Below, piece by piece: positions 63,523-64,000 of a DNA stretch of 64,000 nucleotides; positions within the stretch are counted from its first letter, which is position 1, and every line of letters begins with the position of its first letter. Source of the stretch: Actinacidiphila alni (GTDB taxonomy: Bacteria; Actinomycetota; Actinomycetes; Streptomycetales; Streptomycetaceae); assembly GCF_900112845.1 (NCBI RefSeq), contig NZ_FONG01000001.1:372001-436000 (forward strand), given 5' to 3'. The position numbers were made by a program, and so were the translations under genes. The notes beneath the pieces were generated by a model, which did no database searches, had not been told where the DNA came from, and saw only the letters and a list, made by a program, of their open reading frames with translations.

Positions 63523-64000
63523 GCACCACCGGCACGACCGACCTCCGCCTGGCCGTCATCGGCCTCGGCGCCCGCGGCTATCTCGCCGACCTCGCGCACC
63601 GGCCGGGCCGCGGGGCCCGGGTGGTCGCGTGCGTCGACCCGCGGCCCGCGGCGCACGACGAGGCGCGGCGCAGGTTCGGCCCCGGTGTCGGGGCCCTCAC
63701 CGACCACCGGGCGCTGGACCCGGCACGGATCGACGCCGCGCTCGTCCTGGCCCCCGACGACCTGCACGAACCGATCGCGCTCGACCTGCTCACCGCGGGC
63801 ATCGCGACCTTCGTCGAGAAGCCGCTCGCCATCACCACCGAGGGCTGCGACCGGATCCTCGACACCGCCCGCACACACGGGTCACGGCTCTACGTGGGCC
63901 ACAATCTGCGCCACGCGCCGTTCGTGACGGCCATGCGCGACCTGATCGCCGACGGCCGGATCGGCACGGTCACCTCGATCTGGTGCCGGCACTTCGTCGG
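63519..64000 (+). CDS. Gfo/Idh/MocA family oxidoreductase (N-terminal part)
   Basis: About 160 residues before the window ends. The Rossmann motif LRLAVIGLGARGYLADLAHR and the Asp in ARVVACVDPRP point to NAD(P) binding. The conserved catalytic region is ATFVEKPLAITTEGCDRIL (EKP). The following GHNLRHAPFVTAMRDLI is also typical. Family members oxidise or reduce sugars, inositols or sugar acids. Coupling to the DeoR gene places it in catabolism of the sugar released by the locus. Confidence 0.92.
   Translation, partial: MSTTGTTDLRLAVIGLGARGYLADLAHRPGRGARVVACVDPRPAAHDEARRRFGPGVGALTDHRALDPARIDAALVLAPDDLHEPIALDLLTAGIATFVEKPLAITTEGCDRILDTARTHGSRLYVGHNLRHAPFVTAMRDLIADGRIGTVTSIWCRHFV

Overview
The window is very GC-rich DNA with strong codon-position bias. 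It carries twin-arginine and Sec exported glycosidases with ricin-type lectin tails, CUT1 and peptide ABC transporters, LacI-, ROK- and DeoR-type control elements, a SpoIIE-type phosphatase and an HxlR regulator. This points to a Streptomyces or close relative (Streptomycetaceae), probably an accessory-rich chromosomal arm. Most functions below are read from motifs and family resemblance; no database search was run.

Layout: 0-5.4 kb holds a sugar ABC permease pair (the second cut by the window edge) behind a large LacI-like palindrome, a GH43 exo-galactanase-like enzyme and a divergent GH29 alpha-fucosidase. A korB fragment (5.55-5.79 kb) precedes a LysR regulator. 6.8-13.1 kb is a leftward peptide-import operon (lipoprotein, M19 dipeptidase, two permeases, double ATPase), with a nitrilase-family amidase just upstream. 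14.7-19.3 kb holds an M15 peptidase, a PAS-GAF-SpoIIE phosphatase, a small Cys-rich protein that seems to have lost its export signal, and an SGNH esterase with a lectin tail near a CebR-like box. 19.6-26.5 kb holds a GH2 beta-galactosidase, an IS5/ChW-repeat scar, a collagen-like secreted protein, a CPBP protease, a YdcF-like protein and a broken alpha/beta hydrolase.

26.9-32.9 kb is one rightward cluster: VTC-type polymerase, DUF4956 membrane protein, CotH-family exported protein, then an OmpR/HK two-component pair. The start and stop codons overlap across the first three genes and again within the pair. 33.1-34.2 kb is a graveyard of fragments (IS3 transposase, GH16, lipoprotein). 34.4-40.9 kb holds a GH25 lysozyme with duplicated peptidoglycan-binding domains and a GH92/GH76 pair for alpha-mannan. 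41.2-44.7 kb is a recombination zone (Tn554-type remnant, IS5-type remnant, IS ends flanking a DinB gene) running up to tRNA-Pro(GGG).

44.8-52.2 kb is more ordinary: GNAT, SDR, an HxlR regulator divergent from an esterase, an Rv1733c-like membrane protein, a second SGNH esterase with lectin tail, and metE behind a cobalamin riboswitch. 52.6-64 kb is a coherent sugar-utilisation locus: ROK regulator, GH36-like alpha-galactosidase and a CUT1 transporter on the minus strand, divergent from two tandem exported DUF4832-type proteins (the second with a CBM35-like tail), a DeoR regulator and a Gfo/Idh/MocA oxidoreductase. This last locus is the best candidate for an undescribed system: the DUF4832 proteins look like TIM-barrel glycosidases of unassigned activity tied to a dedicated importer.
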